From positions 1 to 64,000 of the forward strand of contig CACKWP010000004.1 of the NCBI GenBank assembly GCA_902603945.1: a stretch of 64,000 nucleotides of DNA, written 5' to 3'. Source of the DNA: an uncultured Pelagibacteraceae bacterium (GTDB lineage: Bacteria > Pseudomonadota > Alphaproteobacteria > Pelagibacterales > Pelagibacteraceae). Below, piece after piece: positions 50,810 to 63,515 of this stretch; positions within the stretch are counted from its first letter, which is position 1, and the number at the start of each line of letters is the position of its first letter. Below the pieces are notes generated by a model that did not search any database, was not told where the DNA came from, and saw nothing but the letters and a program-made list of their open reading frames with translations. A program made the translations under genes and the position numbers.

Positions 50810-51973
50810 ATGAACATTCACGAATATCAAGCAAAAGAGATTTTAAAAGAATTTGGAGCTCCTGTATCAAAAGGAATAGTTATTTTCAATTTAGATGAGC
50901 TAGAAAAGAAAATTTCCCAACTGCAAAGTAAAGAATATGTATTAAAAGCACAAATTCATGCTGGCGGAAGAGGAAAAGCCGGTGGTGTAAAATTAATTAA
51001 AAATTTTCCCGACCTTATAAATGAGTCAAAAAAAATGATGGGAAAAATTTTAGTTACTCATCAAACTGGCCCAGAGGGCAAGCAAGTGAAAAGACTTTAT
51101 ATAGAAGAAGCCTCGAAAATTTCAAAAGAATTTTATTTATCATGTCTGGTTGATCGAGAGACTTCTAAAATTGCTTTTATAAGTAGTACAGAAGGCGGCA
51201 TGGATATAGAAAAAGTTGCTCAAGAAACACCAGATAAAATAATTACAAATAAGATAGATTTTAATGAAAGCGGACCTAGTAATGATGAAATAGAAAAAAT
51301 AATTTCAGTTTTCAGGCTTAGTGAAAAACAAAAAAAAACAGCATATAAATTAATAAAATCTCTTTATGAGATAATAATTTCAAAAGATGCAAACTTAATT
51401 GAAATTAATCCCTTAATATTAACAAAATCCAACGAATTAATTTGTTTAGATGCTAAAATGAACTTCGATGACAATGCTATTTTTCGCAGACCAGAAATAT
51501 ACGAGCTTAGAGATTTAAATGAGGAAGATCCAACTGAAATAGAGGCAAGCAAATATGATCTCGCATACATCAAATTAAATGGTTCAATAGGTTGTATGGT
51601 CAATGGAGCTGGTTTAGCTATGGCAACAATGGATATAATTAAACTTTACGGTAAAGAACCTGCAAATTTTTTAGACGTAGGTGGTGGCGCATCTAAAGAA
51701 AAAGTAGCTGCTGCTTTCAAATTAATTTTATCAGATAAAAATGTAAAAGGCATTTTGATAAATATATTTGGAGGAATAATGCGATGCGATGTTCTCGCTC
51801 AAGGTGTGGTTGATGCTGCAAAAGAAATAAATCTTAAAGTTCCTCTAGTTGTTAGATTAGCTGGCACGAACTTTAAAGAGGGTAAAACAATATTAGATAA
51901 ATCGAATTTGAAAATATTGTCAGCCTCAGATTTAAATGATGCGGCAAAAAAAATTGTTGAGGCAATTAAATAA
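50810..51973 (+). CDS. sucC: ADP-forming succinate-CoA ligase subunit beta
   Basis: [55 protein letters not shown]. Confidence 0.98.
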   Translation: MNIHEYQAKEILKEFGAPVSKGIVIFNLDELEKKISQLQSKEYVLKAQIHAGGRGKAGGVKLIKNFPDLINESKKMMGKILVTHQTGPEGKQVKRLYIEEASKISKEFYLSCLVDRETSKIAFISSTEGGMDIEKVAQETPDKIITNKIDFNESGPSNDEIEKIISVFRLSEKQKKTAYKLIKSLYEIIISKDANLIEINPLILTKSNELICLDAKMNFDDNAIFRRPEIYELRDLNEEDPTEIEASKYDLAYIKLNGSIGCMVNGAGLAMATMDIIKLYGKEPANFLDVGGGASKEKVAAAFKLILSDKNVKGILINIFGGIMRCDVLAQGVVDAAKEINLKVPLVVRLAGTNFKEGKTILDKSNLKILSASDLNDAAKKIVEAIK

Positions 51974-52848
51974 TGTCAGTTTTAATAAACAAAAATACAA
52001 AAGTTATTTGTCAAGGTTTTACTGGAACTCATGGAACATTTCATTCTGAACAAGCTTTAAAATATGGAACAAAATTAGTCGGAGGTGTTACCCCAAAAAA
52101 AGGTGGCCAAAAACATTTGGGTTTACCGGTTTTTAATAGTGTTAACGAAGCAAAAGAAAAAACATCTGCTGATGCCACAATGATTTATGTGCCTCCAAAA
52201 TTTGCTGGCGATGCCATTATTGAAGCTATTGAAGCTAAGATAAAATTAATAGTTTGTATAACTGAAGGGATACCAATTTTAGATATGCTCAAGGTAAAAA
52301 AAGTTTTGAATAAAAGCAATTCAAGATTAATAGGACCTAATTGTCCAGGTATAATCACACCAGAGGAATGTAAAATTGGTATAATGCCGGGTAGTATACA
52401 TAAAAAAGGTAATGTTGGAATAGTTTCAAGATCGGGAACATTAACTTATGAAGCAGTAGCACAAACATCCTCAAATGGTATGGGTCAATCAACTTGTATT
52501 GGAATAGGTGGTGACCCAGTTAATGGAACAAATTTTATTGATTGTTTAGAACTTTTTTTAAAAGATGATGAGACAAAATCAATTGTCATGATTGGAGAAA
52601 TAGGTGGTTCAGCAGAGGAAGAGGCTGCAGAATTTCTAAAAAAAGAGAAAAAAAAGAAGCCCATGGTCGGTTTTATCGCTGGTTTAACAGCGCCCCCTGG
52701 TAGAAGAATGGGTCACGCTGGAGCTATAATTTCTGGCGGAAAGGGGGGTGCCGAAGACAAAATTGAAATTATGAAATCCGCTGGAATTACAATTTCAAAA
52801 TCACCAGCAGACATAGGTAAAACTCTTTATCAAAAACTTAATGGTTGA
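51973..52848 (+). CDS. sucD: Succinate-CoA ligase subunit alpha
   Basis: [69 protein letters not shown]. Confidence 0.98.
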   Translation: MSVLINKNTKVICQGFTGTHGTFHSEQALKYGTKLVGGVTPKKGGQKHLGLPVFNSVNEAKEKTSADATMIYVPPKFAGDAIIEAIEAKIKLIVCITEGIPILDMLKVKKVLNKSNSRLIGPNCPGIITPEECKIGIMPGSIHKKGNVGIVSRSGTLTYEAVAQTSSNGMGQSTCIGIGGDPVNGTNFIDCLELFLKDDETKSIVMIGEIGGSAEEEAAEFLKKEKKKKPMVGFIAGLTAPPGRRMGHAGAIISGGKGGAEDKIEIMKSAGITISKSPADIGKTLYQKLNG

Positions 52849-52880
52849 TTTTTAATAATTTATGTTAGAATAAATTTTTA

Positions 52881-55772
52881 ATGTCGTCTTCAAATAACAA
52901 CACAATATATAAAAAAACATCCTTTTTAGCAGGGAATAACTCGGAATTTATTAACGAGTTCTATGCTGACTATATTTCAGATCCTAATTCGTTACCTGAG
53001 GGCTGGAAAAGTTTTTTCGACGGATTAAGTGAGGATGAAAAGCTTATTTATGACAATTTAAAAGGTCCAAGTTGGTCCCCAGAAAAAAAAATAAAAAAAC
53101 CATTAGCAAAAATTACAAATAATGAAGTCTTAGGTGAAAAATCTTCAGAGCTAAATTTGAGATCAATTAAGGAGGCCTCAAAAGACTCTGTTAGAGCTAT
53201 CATGTTGATAAGAGCTTATAGAATTAGAGGACATCTAATCGCAAATCTTGACCCATTATCAATACAAAAAAAGAAAGAACATCCTGAATTGAAGCCAGAA
53301 AGTTATGGATTTAAAAAAAGTGATTATTCGAGAAAAATTTTCTTAGATGGTGTATTGGGATTACAATATGCTGATTTGAATCAAATTCTTAAAATTTTAA
53401 AAAAAACTTATTCTTCTAATATTGGCTATGAATTTATGCACATGGGTGACCCAGATGAAAAAGCCTGGATAAGAAATAGAATTGAAGGTCCAGAAAAAGA
53501 TATTACTTTCACCAATAATGGAAAAAAAGCTATTCTAAATAAAATCATTCAAGCTGAGGGGTTTGAAAAATATTTGCACGTGAAGTTTGTTGGAACAAAA
53601 AGATTCGGTTTAGACGGAGGTGAATCTTTAATTCCTGCATTAGAACAAATAATTAAAAGAGGAGGAAGTTTAGGGGCAAAAGAAATAAAGATTGGAATGC
53701 CACACAGAGGAAGACTTAATGTTTTAGCTAACGTGATGGGCAAGCCTTTTAAAGCAATATTTAGTGAATTTTTTGGAAAGACTGTAGGTGCTGGTAAAGA
53801 TTTTGAGGGTGATGTTAAATACCACCTTGGAGCTTCTTCAAATAGAGAGTTTGATGGAAACTCGGTACATATAAGCTTAACAGATAACCCCTCTCATTTA
53901 GAGGCGGTAAATCCAGTTGTACTAGGTCAGGTTCGAGCTAAACAATTTTTTCATAAAGATAAACTTAGAAAAAAAGTTATTCCCGTGTTGATGCACGGAG
54001 ATGCAGCTTTTGCTGGGCAAGGTATTGTTGCTGAATGTTTCGCAATGTCAGGTTTACCAGGACATAACATTGGTGGAACAATACATATAATTGTGAATAA
54101 TCAAATAGGTTTCACAACAGCACCAAGGTTTGCAAGATCATCACCTTATCCCTCTGATGTTGCAAAAACTGCCCAAGCACCTATATTTCATGTCAACGGA
54201 GATGATCCAGAAGCCGTCGTACATTGTGCAAAAATCGCTACTGAATATAGACAAAAATTTAATAGAGATGTAGTGATCGATATGGTTTGTTATAGAAGAT
54301 TTGGTCATAATGAAGGTGACGAGCCATCTTTTACACAGCCTATAATGTACAGAAAAATTAGGTCTCACCCGACTACTCTAACAATTTATGGAAAGAAACT
54401 AAGTAATGAAGGATTGACTTCCGATACTGTATTACAGGATGAGAAAACAAAGTTTAAAAACTTTTTGGAACAAGAATTTGAGTCATCAAAAAATTACAAG
54501 TCAGAGCTAAAGTGGTTTGATGGAGCGTGGTCAAGATTTAAACCTGGTCTTGGAAAAGACAAAAGAGGAGTAAGTGGTGTTGAAAAAAATAAATTATTAG
54601 AAATAGGTAAAAAAATTTCATTAATTCCTAAAAACTTTAGTGTTCATAAGACCTTAAAAAAAATATTTGACTTAAGGATGAATGCCTTAAAAGAAGGCAA
54701 AGCGATAGATTGGTCAACTGCAGAAACATTAGCTTTTGGAACTTTGCTAACCGAGGGATTTTCTGTCAGGTTGTCCGGTCAAGACTCAGGCAGAGGGACT
54801 TTTAGCCAAAGACACGCTGTTCTAAGAAATCAAGATAATCATGAAAGATACATTCCTCTGAATAATATTTCCAAAGGTCAAAAAAATTTTGAGATTATTG
54901 ATAGTTTACTTTCAGAACTTGCTGTTTTGGGATTTGAATTTGGTTATTCGCTATCAGAGCCGGAGACATTAGTTTTATGGGAAGCACAGTTTGGAGACTT
55001 TGCTAACGGAGCACAAATAATAATTGATCAGTTTATTTCCTCAGGAGAGTCAAAATGGGGCCGAGCGAGTGGTTTAGTAATGTTATTGCCCCATGGTTAT
55101 GAAGGTCAAGGTCCCGAACATTCTTCAGCCAGATTAGAAAGGTTTTTACAATTATGTGCTGGCGAAAATATTCAAGTAGTAAATTGTACTACGCCTTCAA
55201 ATTATTTTCATGTTTTAAGACGTCAAATGCATAGAGAATTTAGAAAACCATTAATTATAATGACACCAAAATCATTATTAAGACATAAAAAGTGTGTTTC
55301 AAATATCTCTGAGTTTTCAAAAAAAAGCACTTTTCATAGAGTTTTAGAAGATGACGCTTATTCTGAAATTAATAATTTATTGGCACTTAAGAAAAGAGAT
55401 GATCAAATTAAGAAAGTAGTGATGTGCTCAGGTAAGATCTATTATGATCTGATTGAAGCTCGAGAAAAAATAAAAAATGATAAAGTTACTTTTGTAAGAT
55501 TAGAGCAGCTTTACCCATTCCCCGCTAAAACTTTAGCAAATGTGTTAAAGAGATATACAAAAGCAAATTTTATATGGTGTCAGGAAGAACCAAAAAATAT
55601 GGGTGCGTGGAATACTGTAAGAAATTATATCGATAGAACTTTAGAAATGATAAATTTTGGTGATAAATCAGTAAAATATGTTGGTAGAAAGGCAGCTTCA
55701 TCTACTGCGACCGGAAATTTGAACAAACATCTTGCACAACAAAAAGAAATATTAGAAAAGATACTTAGATAG
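52881..55772 (+). CDS. sucA: 2-oxoglutarate dehydrogenase E1 component
   Basis: IGMPHRGRLNVLANVMGKPFKAIFSEF, HGDAAFAGQGIVAECFAMSGLPGHNIGGTIHIIVNNQIGFTT, LPHGYEGQGPEHSSARLERFLQLC. Confidence 0.98.
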   Translation: MSSSNNNTIYKKTSFLAGNNSEFINEFYADYISDPNSLPEGWKSFFDGLSEDEKLIYDNLKGPSWSPEKKIKKPLAKITNNEVLGEKSSELNLRSIKEASKDSVRAIMLIRAYRIRGHLIANLDPLSIQKKKEHPELKPESYGFKKSDYSRKIFLDGVLGLQYADLNQILKILKKTYSSNIGYEFMHMGDPDEKAWIRNRIEGPEKDITFTNNGKKAILNKIIQAEGFEKYLHVKFVGTKRFGLDGGESLIPALEQIIKRGGSLGAKEIKIGMPHRGRLNVLANVMGKPFKAIFSEFFGKTVGAGKDFEGDVKYHLGASSNREFDGNSVHISLTDNPSHLEAVNPVVLGQVRAKQFFHKDKLRKKVIPVLMHGDAAFAGQGIVAECFAMSGLPGHNIGGTIHIIVNNQIGFTTAPRFARSSPYPSDVAKTAQAPIFHVNGDDPEAVVHCAKIATEYRQKFNRDVVIDMVCYRRFGHNEGDEPSFTQPIMYRKIRSHPTTLTIYGKKLSNEGLTSDTVLQDEKTKFKNFLEQEFESSKNYKSELKWFDGAWSRFKPGLGKDKRGVSGVEKNKLLEIGKKISLIPKNFSVHKTLKKIFDLRMNALKEGKAIDWSTAETLAFGTLLTEGFSVRLSGQDSGRGTFSQRHAVLRNQDNHERYIPLNNISKGQKNFEIIDSLLSELAVLGFEFGYSLSEPETLVLWEAQFGDFANGAQIIIDQFISSGESKWGRASGLVMLLPHGYEGQGPEHSSARLERFLQLCAGENIQVVNCTTPSNYFHVLRRQMHREFRKPLIIMTPKSLLRHKKCVSNISEFSKKSTFHRVLEDDAYSEINNLLALKKRDDQIKKVVMCSGKIYYDLIEAREKIKNDKVTFVRLEQLYPFPAKTLANVLKRYTKANFIWCQEEPKNMGAWNTVRNYIDRTLEMINFGDKSVKYVGRKAASSTATGNLNKHLAQQKEILEKILR

Positions 55773-55775
55773 TAA

Positions 55776-57083
55776 ATGGCAGAAAAAATTACAGTTCCAA
55801 CTCTAGGCGAGTCAGTCACTGAGGCTACAGTTTCTAAGTGGCTAAAATCGCAAGGAGAAAAAGTTTCAGCTGACGAACCTTTAGTAGAATTAGAAACAGA
55901 TAAAGTAAATGTAGAAGTTCCCTCACCAACTAGTGGTGTTCTAGGTAGCATAGCTGTTAAAGAAGGAGAAACTGTAAATGTAGGTTCTTTATTAGGAACA
56001 GTTGATAGTTCTATATCAAATAAAGAAAATAAAGTTAAAGAGTTAAAGAATTATGACCCACCCAAAAAAAAGGAATTGACAGAGCCAAGAGTTTTTGAAG
56101 AAGAAAAAATTGTTAAAACAAGAAAAACCAAATCAAAAAAATTTGATGAACCTGTTCTCAAATTAGAAGAGGAAGAGCCATTAATTTTAGAAGAAGTTCA
56201 TCAAGAAAAAAAACCCTCAACACAAAGAAAACAAATTTCTCCAGCCGCGAGGAAAATGGCTAACGAGGCAAAAGTTGATATTAGCAAAATCGAAGGATCA
56301 GGAAAAAATGGTGTAATCTTAAAAGAAGATATAATGAGCTTGATGGGTTCTAAACCAGCACCATCTGAAAGAAAAATAAAATACGGTCCAGAGGAAAGAG
56401 TTAGGATGACTAGGCTCAGATTAACAATCGCAAAAAGATTGAAAGAAGCACAAGAGAACGCTGCAATGCTTACTACTTTTAATGAAGTTGATATGAGCGA
56501 AGTAATCTCAATGAGAAGTCAATATAAAGATGAATTTTTAAATAAATATGGGGTTAAACTTGGATTTATGTCTTTCTTTGTAAAAGCATGTGTAATTGGA
56601 TTAAAAAATTATCCAACAATCAATGCTGAAATTCAAGGTGAGGAAATAGTTTATAAGAATTATTACAATATCAGTATAGCTGTTGGTACTGATAGGGGTT
56701 TGGTTGTTCCAGTTTTAAGAGAAACAGATGAAATGTCGTTTGCCGATATTGAAAAAAATATAGGTGAACTCGGTCAAAAAGCAAGAGATGGAAAAATTAC
56801 GATAGAGGATTTGCAGGGTGGAACTTTTACTATCACTAATGGAGGTATATACGGATCAATGCTTTCTACACCTATATTAAACCCACCTCAATCGGCTGTC
56901 TTAGGGATGCATAATATTATTCAAAGACCATTCGTAGTTAATGGAAATATTGAAGCAAGACCTATTATGTACTTAGCTTTATCGTATGATCACAGAATCA
57001 TTGATGGTAAAGAAGCAGTATCTTTTTTAAAAATTGTAAAAGATTCTCTAGAGCAACCTAAAAGACTTTTTTTAAATATTTAA
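55776..57083 (+). CDS. sucB: Dihydrolipoyllysine-residue succinyltransferase (E2)
   Basis: [89 protein letters not shown]. Confidence 0.97.
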   Translation: MAEKITVPTLGESVTEATVSKWLKSQGEKVSADEPLVELETDKVNVEVPSPTSGVLGSIAVKEGETVNVGSLLGTVDSSISNKENKVKELKNYDPPKKKELTEPRVFEEEKIVKTRKTKSKKFDEPVLKLEEEEPLILEEVHQEKKPSTQRKQISPAARKMANEAKVDISKIEGSGKNGVILKEDIMSLMGSKPAPSERKIKYGPEERVRMTRLRLTIAKRLKEAQENAAMLTTFNEVDMSEVISMRSQYKDEFLNKYGVKLGFMSFFVKACVIGLKNYPTINAEIQGEEIVYKNYYNISIAVGTDRGLVVPVLRETDEMSFADIEKNIGELGQKARDGKITIEDLQGGTFTITNGGIYGSMLSTPILNPPQSAVLGMHNIIQRPFVVNGNIEARPIMYLALSYDHRIIDGKEAVSFLKIVKDSLEQPKRLFLNI

Positions 57084-57085
57084 TA

Positions 57086-58492
57086 ATGGAAAATAATTTT
57101 GATATAGTAGTTATAGGTGGAGGACCGGGAGGGTATGTTTGCGCAATAAGAGCATCTCAACTAGGTTTAAAAACAGCTTGTATAGAGTCAAGAGGTGCAC
57201 TTGGAGGAACTTGTCTTAATGTTGGGTGCATTCCATCTAAGAGTTTATTAAATCTCTCAGAAAATTTTCACAAAGCAAAAAAAGATTTCAATCAACAGGG
57301 TATAGAAATTGATGGAATAAAACTAAATATTCAAAAAATGATGACAAATAAAAATAAATCAATACAAGTTTTGACAAAAGGTGTCGAATTTTTGTTTAAA
57401 AAAAATAAAGTTACATACTTTAAAGGAAAAGGGGTTCTTTTTTCAAAAAATGATGTTGTAATTTATGAAAGTGATAACAAAAGAAATAATATTAAAGCCA
57501 AAAATATAGTCATTGCTACAGGAAGCACAGTAACTTCCCTTCCTAGTATAAATATTGATGAGAAAAATATAGTCTCTTCAACTGGTGCATTATCTTTTGA
57601 TAAAGTTCCAAAAAAACTTGCAGTAATAGGGGGAGGTTATATTGGTTTGGAAATGGGATCTGTGTGGTCAAGACTTGGATCTGAAGTAACTGTAATAGAG
57701 TATCTAGATCATATCACTCCAGGGATGGATAGAGAAATTTCAAAAGAATTCCAAAAAATTTTAACTAAACAAGGAATTAAGTTTAAAATGGGGTCAAGAG
57801 TTGACACAGTAAAAAACAAAGGTAGTAAAGTTTTAATTACATATACAGATTTAAAAAAATCAAAAAAGGAAAATATTGAAGTAGACAAAGTTTTAGTCTC
57901 AGTTGGAAGAAAACCATATACAGAGGGTTTAAATTTAACAAAAGTTGGAGTTAAGAAAGATAATCAAGGCAGAATCGAGGTGAATGATAAGTTGCAGACT
58001 TCCATCAAAAACATATATGCAATTGGAGATGTAATTAAAGGTCCTATGCTTGCTCATAAAGCAGAAGAGGAAGGCATTGCTGTCGCAGAAATTTTAGCTG
58101 GTCAGGCAGGCCATGTAAATTATGACGTCATTCCGGGAGTAATTTATACCTCTCCTGAGGTCGCAACAGTTGGAAAAACCGAAGAACAATTAAAAAGTGA
58201 GAACAAATCTTATAAAGTAGGAAAATTTCCATTTCTTGCAAACTCAAGGGCAAAAGTGAATAATGAAACTGATGGATTTGTAAAAATTTTAGCAGATAAC
58301 AAAACTGATAAAGTTTTAGGAGTTCATATTATTGGACCACATTGTGGAGATATGATAGCTGAGATGGCATTAGCAATGGAATTTGGGGCAAGTTCGGAAG
58401 ATATTGCTAGAACCTGCCATGCACACCCAACTCACACTGAAGCAATAAAGGAAGCCGCTTTAGCTGTTGATAAAAGACCAATTCATTTTTAA
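57086..58492 (+). CDS. lpdA: Dihydrolipoyl dehydrogenase (E3)
   Basis: VVIGGGPGGYVCAIRASQLGLKTACIESRGALGGTCLNVGCIPSKSLL, CHAHPTHTEAIKEAAL. Confidence 0.97.
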   Translation: MENNFDIVVIGGGPGGYVCAIRASQLGLKTACIESRGALGGTCLNVGCIPSKSLLNLSENFHKAKKDFNQQGIEIDGIKLNIQKMMTNKNKSIQVLTKGVEFLFKKNKVTYFKGKGVLFSKNDVVIYESDNKRNNIKAKNIVIATGSTVTSLPSINIDEKNIVSSTGALSFDKVPKKLAVIGGGYIGLEMGSVWSRLGSEVTVIEYLDHITPGMDREISKEFQKILTKQGIKFKMGSRVDTVKNKGSKVLITYTDLKKSKKENIEVDKVLVSVGRKPYTEGLNLTKVGVKKDNQGRIEVNDKLQTSIKNIYAIGDVIKGPMLAHKAEEEGIAVAEILAGQAGHVNYDVIPGVIYTSPEVATVGKTEEQLKSENKSYKVGKFPFLANSRAKVNNETDGFVKILADNKTDKVLGVHIIGPHCGDMIAEMALAMEFGASSEDIARTCHAHPTHTEAIKEAALAVDKRPIHF

Positions 58493-58520
58493 ATAAATAA
58501 AATTCTATTACTATAAAATC

Positions 58521-60470
58521 ATGAAAGCACAAGTGCTGTTGCCAAAAATATTCAATTTTCCATTTACATATAATAGTAATCGGTTTGCTTTACATACGGG
58601 AGACATCGTTGAAGTGCCTTTTGGCCAAAAAAAAGAAATTGGAGTAGTCTGGCCTGGAGAAATTTTTAAACTTAAAAACGTTAAAATTAAGAAAATAAAT
58701 AAAAAAATAAATAACTTTTCATTAAATAATAAATTCATAAATTTTATAAATTGGTTTGCTACTTATAACATGATGCCCTTAGGACTTGTTTTAAAAATGT
58801 CCATTGGTAATAATCTTAATTACTTTTCAAAAAATGATAAAAATTTCGTTCATATAAAAAAGAAAATTAAAAGATATTATTTAAACGATGAACAGAAGAA
58901 TGCATTAAAATTTTTGAACACAACTAATAAAAACTTTGAGGTTTCAGTTTTACAAGGTACTACTGGCTCTGGAAAAACACTCGTATATTTCGAAAGAATA
59001 AAAAAAATAATAAGTAAAAAAAAACAAGCATTAGTTCTTCTGCCTGAAATTTTTTTAACAAATGAATTTAAATCGAGATTTGAAGATTTTTTTGGATTTG
59101 AACCAGCAATATGGCATTCTAAGATTACTCCCAAGAATAAACGGATTATTTGGAAAGGAGTAATCAATAATCAAATTAAAATAGTTGTCGGAGCCAGGTC
59201 ATCCTTGCTATTGCCATTCAAAAATCTTGGAGTCATCATAGTAGACGAGGAGCATGATACCTCATATAAACAAGATGAAGGAATTATATATCATGCAAGA
59301 GACATGGCAATCTCAAGGGCTTCATTTGAAAAAATTCCAATTCATTTAATTACTTCAATACCTTCAATAGAAACATTTAATAATATTCAATGCAAAAAGT
59401 ATAAATATTTTAAGATATCAAAAAGATATAATAATTATCCTTTGCCAAAAACAAAAATTATAAATCTTAATATAAAAAAATTCAAAAATAATTTAATTTC
59501 TGAGGAAACCGAAGCGATAGTAAAAAATTATTTGAAAAACAATCAACAAGTTTTATTTTTTTTGAACAGAAGAGGATACGCTCCATATATGATTTGTAAA
59601 AATTGTGGTTATAAACAAACCTGTCAAAATTGTTCTATGTATTTAACTTTTCATAAAACTAAAAATAAAGCTGTATGTCATCATTGCTCATTTGAAAAAA
59701 ATATTTCTAGAAATTGTAAAGAAGGTGAAAATTGTGAATTTACAATGTATGGACCAGGTGTAGAAAAAGTGTTTGAGCAAGTTAAAAAAATCTTTCCTTT
59801 TAATAAAATCGAAATTTTTTCAAGCGATTATATGAAAAAGAAAGATCGTGTAAAGTCCATGTTCGAAAGAATAGAGAATAACAAAGTAGATATTTTAATT
59901 GGTACTCAAATGATCTCTAAAGGTTTTAATTTTCCAAAATTAAACTGCATTGTAGTAATAGATGCAGATTTTTCCGGAAGGGGATATGATTTGAGAACGA
60001 CAGAAAAAAATATTCAATTATATCATCAGTTAAGTGGTCGAGCAGGCAGGTTTAGCTCAGAGTCATTAATTATTTATCAAACTTTAAGCCCCGAGGATCT
60101 TACACTGAATGAATTAATAAAAAATAATTCTGAAGAACTTTTAAAGAAAGAATTGATATTAAGAGAGAAAAATCTTTTACCCCCATTTTCGAGATTAATT
60201 GCTGTAATAATTTCTGCAAATAAACATAACCTTAGTTTAGAGGGAGCTAGAGAAGTTAAAAAACATTTGAACAAAATACAGGAAATCGAAGTAATGGGCC
60301 CAGTGGACTCACCTTTATTAAAAATAAGAAAAAAATTTAGATCAAGACTATTAATAAGATTTAAAGGCAAAAGCCTCATACAAAAAAAAATCTCAAACTT
60401 GCTAAATACCTTGAAAATATCAAGTAAAATTAAACTCACAGTTGATGTCGATCCAGTAAACTTTGGATAA
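58521..60470 (+). CDS. priA: Primosomal protein N' (PriA helicase)
   Basis: LQGTTGSGKTLVYFERI, IIVDEEHDTSYKQDEGIIYHARDMA, NRRGYAPYMICKNCGYKQTCQNCSMYLTFHKTKNKAVCHHC. Confidence 0.95.
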   Translation: MKAQVLLPKIFNFPFTYNSNRFALHTGDIVEVPFGQKKEIGVVWPGEIFKLKNVKIKKINKKINNFSLNNKFINFINWFATYNMMPLGLVLKMSIGNNLNYFSKNDKNFVHIKKKIKRYYLNDEQKNALKFLNTTNKNFEVSVLQGTTGSGKTLVYFERIKKIISKKKQALVLLPEIFLTNEFKSRFEDFFGFEPAIWHSKITPKNKRIIWKGVINNQIKIVVGARSSLLLPFKNLGVIIVDEEHDTSYKQDEGIIYHARDMAISRASFEKIPIHLITSIPSIETFNNIQCKKYKYFKISKRYNNYPLPKTKIINLNIKKFKNNLISEETEAIVKNYLKNNQQVLFFLNRRGYAPYMICKNCGYKQTCQNCSMYLTFHKTKNKAVCHHCSFEKNISRNCKEGENCEFTMYGPGVEKVFEQVKKIFPFNKIEIFSSDYMKKKDRVKSMFERIENNKVDILIGTQMISKGFNFPKLNCIVVIDADFSGRGYDLRTTEKNIQLYHQLSGRAGRFSSESLIIYQTLSPEDLTLNELIKNNSEELLKKELILREKNLLPPFSRLIAVIISANKHNLSLEGAREVKKHLNKIQEIEVMGPVDSPLLKIRKKFRSRLLIRFKGKSLIQKKISNLLNTLKISSKIKLTVDVDPVNFG

Positions 60471-60552
60471 TTAGCTAATTGGTAACTTGATCAACATTTA
60501 CTCATATGATACGAAACGCCCATTACATCACATTAATTTCTAACAATTAAAA

Positions 60553-61110
60553 ATGAGCAATAATAAATCTTTCTCAACAGAAACTTCAGAAAGGTACTCA
60601 CGTGCTTTATTTGAAATTTCAAAGGAATCTGGAGAACTTGAAAAAGTTGAGACAGATGTGAAAACTTTTAAATCTCTCATAGAAAAAAGTTTAGAATTGA
60701 AGAATTTCATTCACAATCCCACACATAACATAACTAATCAAAATAATGTTTTTAATATCTTGTCAGATAAATTGAGTTTCTCTAAAAACTTCAAAAATTT
60801 TCTATTTCTTTTAGTTGAAAAAAGAAGAATATTCTTTATCTCAAAAATTATAGAAAGTTTTCTTAAACTATGCTTAAAAAAAAGAGGCGAATTAAAAGCA
60901 TCTTTAATTTCCTCAAAAGAATTGTCTGAAACTGAATTAGAAAACATAAGCAAAGAATTATCCCTATCTAAGGGATCTAAAATAAAATTTGACTTCAAGA
61001 TTGACAAAGAACTAATAGGAGGTTTTAAACTTCATATTGGAAGCTTCATGATTGATACTTCAATTAAAAATAAATTAAAAAAATTTCAACAAAGAATGTT
61101 AGAAAATTAA
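60553..61110 (+). CDS. atpH: F0F1 ATP synthase subunit delta
   Basis: [26 protein letters not shown]; first gene of the atpHAGD order. Confidence 0.95.
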   Translation: MSNNKSFSTETSERYSRALFEISKESGELEKVETDVKTFKSLIEKSLELKNFIHNPTHNITNQNNVFNILSDKLSFSKNFKNFLFLLVEKRRIFFISKIIESFLKLCLKKRGELKASLISSKELSETELENISKELSLSKGSKIKFDFKIDKELIGGFKLHIGSFMIDTSIKNKLKKFQQRMLEN

Positions 61111-61111
61111 T

Positions 61112-62632
61112 ATGTCTATTAATCCTTCAGAAGTAACAAAATTATTAAAAGACCAAATAAAAAATTTTGGAGAGAAAGCAGAAGTTTCTGAAATAGGAAA
61201 AGTTTTATCAGTTGGTGACGGTATCGCTCGAGTTTATGGGCTAGATAATGTCCAAGCTGGGGAGATGGTAGAATTTGACGATGGTTCAAAAGGAATGGCG
61301 TTAAATTTAGAAAATGATAATGTTGGTGTTGTAATCTTTGGAGATGATAGGAAGATAAAAGAGGGCGATACCGTAAAAAGAACAAATGCGATTGTCGACG
61401 TGCCTGTAGGCAAGGAACTTTTAGGAAGAGTTGTTGATGGTTTAGGAAATCCAATTGACGGAAAAGGAGCCATCTCTTCAAAAGAGAGAAAAAGAGTTGA
61501 AGTTAAAGCTCCAGGAATTATCCCTAGGCAATCTGTAAGTGAACCAATGCAAACTGGTTTAAAATCAATTGACTCATTGATACCGATAGGTAGAGGTCAA
61601 AGAGAATTAATAATTGGTGATAGACAAACGGGTAAGACCGCCGTAGCAATTGATGCTATAATCAATCAAAAAAAAATTAATGAGTCCTCAGATGAAAAGA
61701 AAAAATTATATTGTGTTTATGTAGCAATCGGACAAAAACGTTCTACTGTTGCGCAAATAACAAAAACTTTAGAGGAAGCTGGAGCATTAAAGTATACAAC
61801 AATAGTTGCAGCAACTGCATCAGACTCAGCACCTTTACAGTTTTTAGCTCCCTACACTGGGTGTACTATCGGTGAATATTTTCGAGACAATGGTATGCAT
61901 GCTTTGATAGTATATGATGATTTATCCAAACAAGCTGTTGCTTACAGACAAATGTCATTGCTGTTAAGAAGACCTCCTGGAAGAGAAGCTTACCCAGGTG
62001 ATGTTTTTTATCTACACAGTAGACTTTTAGAGAGATCAGCCAAGCTTAGTGAACAAAATGGTGGTGGTTCACTCACAGCCTTACCAATAATTGAAACTCA
62101 AGCAGGTGATGTTTCAGCTTATATTCCAACAAATGTAATATCAATCACTGATGGACAAATATTTTTAGAGACAGAATTATTTAACCAAGGAATAAGACCC
62201 GCAGTAAATGTGGGGTTATCAGTCTCAAGAGTAGGATCAGCTGCGCAAACAAAAGCTATGAAAAAAGTTGCTGGGTCAATAAAATTAGAGCTAGCACAAT
62301 ACAGAGAAATGGCGGCATTTGCCCAATTTGGATCAGACTTAGACGCTTCCACCCAACAATTATTGAACCGTGGAGCGAAATTAACAGAATTATTAAAGCA
62401 AGATCAATACTCACCAATGACTGTCGCTGAACAAGTTATATCAGTATTTACAGGTGTAAAAGGTTATTTGGATGATCTTGATTTAGATAAAATTAAAAAA
62501 TTTGAAACAGAAGTTATAGAAAAAATTAAATCTGAGAAGCCCGAAATAATTGATGCTATTCAATCATCTGGAAAATTAGAAGAAGAAACAGAGAAAATGT
62601 TAACACAGATTATTGAGGAATATAAAAAATAA
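61112..62632 (+). CDS. atpA: F0F1 ATP synthase subunit alpha
   Basis: [47 protein letters not shown]. Confidence 0.98.
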   Translation: MSINPSEVTKLLKDQIKNFGEKAEVSEIGKVLSVGDGIARVYGLDNVQAGEMVEFDDGSKGMALNLENDNVGVVIFGDDRKIKEGDTVKRTNAIVDVPVGKELLGRVVDGLGNPIDGKGAISSKERKRVEVKAPGIIPRQSVSEPMQTGLKSIDSLIPIGRGQRELIIGDRQTGKTAVAIDAIINQKKINESSDEKKKLYCVYVAIGQKRSTVAQITKTLEEAGALKYTTIVAATASDSAPLQFLAPYTGCTIGEYFRDNGMHALIVYDDLSKQAVAYRQMSLLLRRPPGREAYPGDVFYLHSRLLERSAKLSEQNGGGSLTALPIIETQAGDVSAYIPTNVISITDGQIFLETELFNQGIRPAVNVGLSVSRVGSAAQTKAMKKVAGSIKLELAQYREMAAFAQFGSDLDASTQQLLNRGAKLTELLKQDQYSPMTVAEQVISVFTGVKGYLDDLDLDKIKKFETEVIEKIKSEKPEIIDAIQSSGKLEEETEKMLTQIIEEYKK

Positions 62633-62635
62633 AAG

Positions 62636-63514
62636 ATGCCTAGTTTAGACGATTTAAAAAAAAGGATTAAAAGTGTTAAATCAACACAAAAAATTACTAA
62701 AGCAATGAAAATGGTAGCAGCAGCAAAATTAAGAAAAGCACAAGAAAGCGCTGAAAAAGGAAGGCCTTATAGTGAAAAAATGCAAAATATCATTTTAAAG
62801 CTCACTAAGTCAATTAATGACACACAAAATGCACCAAAACTTTTAGTTGGAACCGGAGAAGATAAAAAATATTTATGTGTTGTTTTAACTGCTGACAGAG
62901 GATTATGTGGAGGATTTAACTCAAATATTTGTAAGCTTGCGAAAAGTAATTTTAAAAAAATTCTTAGTGAAGGAAAAGAACTTAAAGTAATTACGGTTGG
63001 ATCAAAAGGATTAGATCAAATTAAAAGAGAGTACGGAAATTACGTAATTAAAAAGTTTAGTTTCAAAGATAAAAAACGAATCTCATTTAATGAGGCTGAC
63101 ATCATCGGTCAAGAAATTATAAATTTATTCAATAAAAATGAATTTGATAAATGTATTTTATTCTATAACAACTTTAAAAATGTAATTACTCAAATTCCTC
63201 AAGCGCAACAAATAATACCGGCTGAAAAAGAACAATCAGATGACAATGATGAAAAATTAATTTCTTATGAATTTGAACCAGACGAAGATGAAATTTTGGA
63301 GGATTTATTACCAAAAAATATTTCCACTCAAGTTTTGAAAGCTTTATTAGAAAATGCTGCAAGTGAACAAGGTTCCAGAATGACAGCAATGGACAACGCA
63401 ACTAGAAACGCTGGTGACTTAGTTGACAAGCTTACAATAAATTATAATAGAAGCAGACAAGCATCTATCACAAAAGAATTAATTGAAATTATTTCTGGAG
63501 CTGAAAGTTTATAA
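62636..63514 (+). CDS. atpG: F0F1 ATP synthase subunit gamma
   Basis: [50 protein letters not shown]-terminal [42 protein letters not shown]. Confidence 0.98.
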   Translation: MPSLDDLKKRIKSVKSTQKITKAMKMVAAAKLRKAQESAEKGRPYSEKMQNIILKLTKSINDTQNAPKLLVGTGEDKKYLCVVLTADRGLCGGFNSNICKLAKSNFKKILSEGKELKVITVGSKGLDQIKREYGNYVIKKFSFKDKKRISFNEADIIGQEIINLFNKNEFDKCILFYNNFKNVITQIPQAQQIIPAEKEQSDDNDEKLISYEFEPDEDEILEDLLPKNISTQVLKALLENAASEQGSRMTAMDNATRNAGDLVDKLTINYNRSRQASITKELIEIISGAESL

Positions 63515-63515
63515 A

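Noticed and set aside
61119-61481. 120 aa minus-strand ORF opposite atpA
   Set aside because: Shadow ORF on a highly conserved gene; no recognisable domain. The same applies to the other antisense ORFs inside glcD, mmsA, sucA, leuC, atpG and priA.
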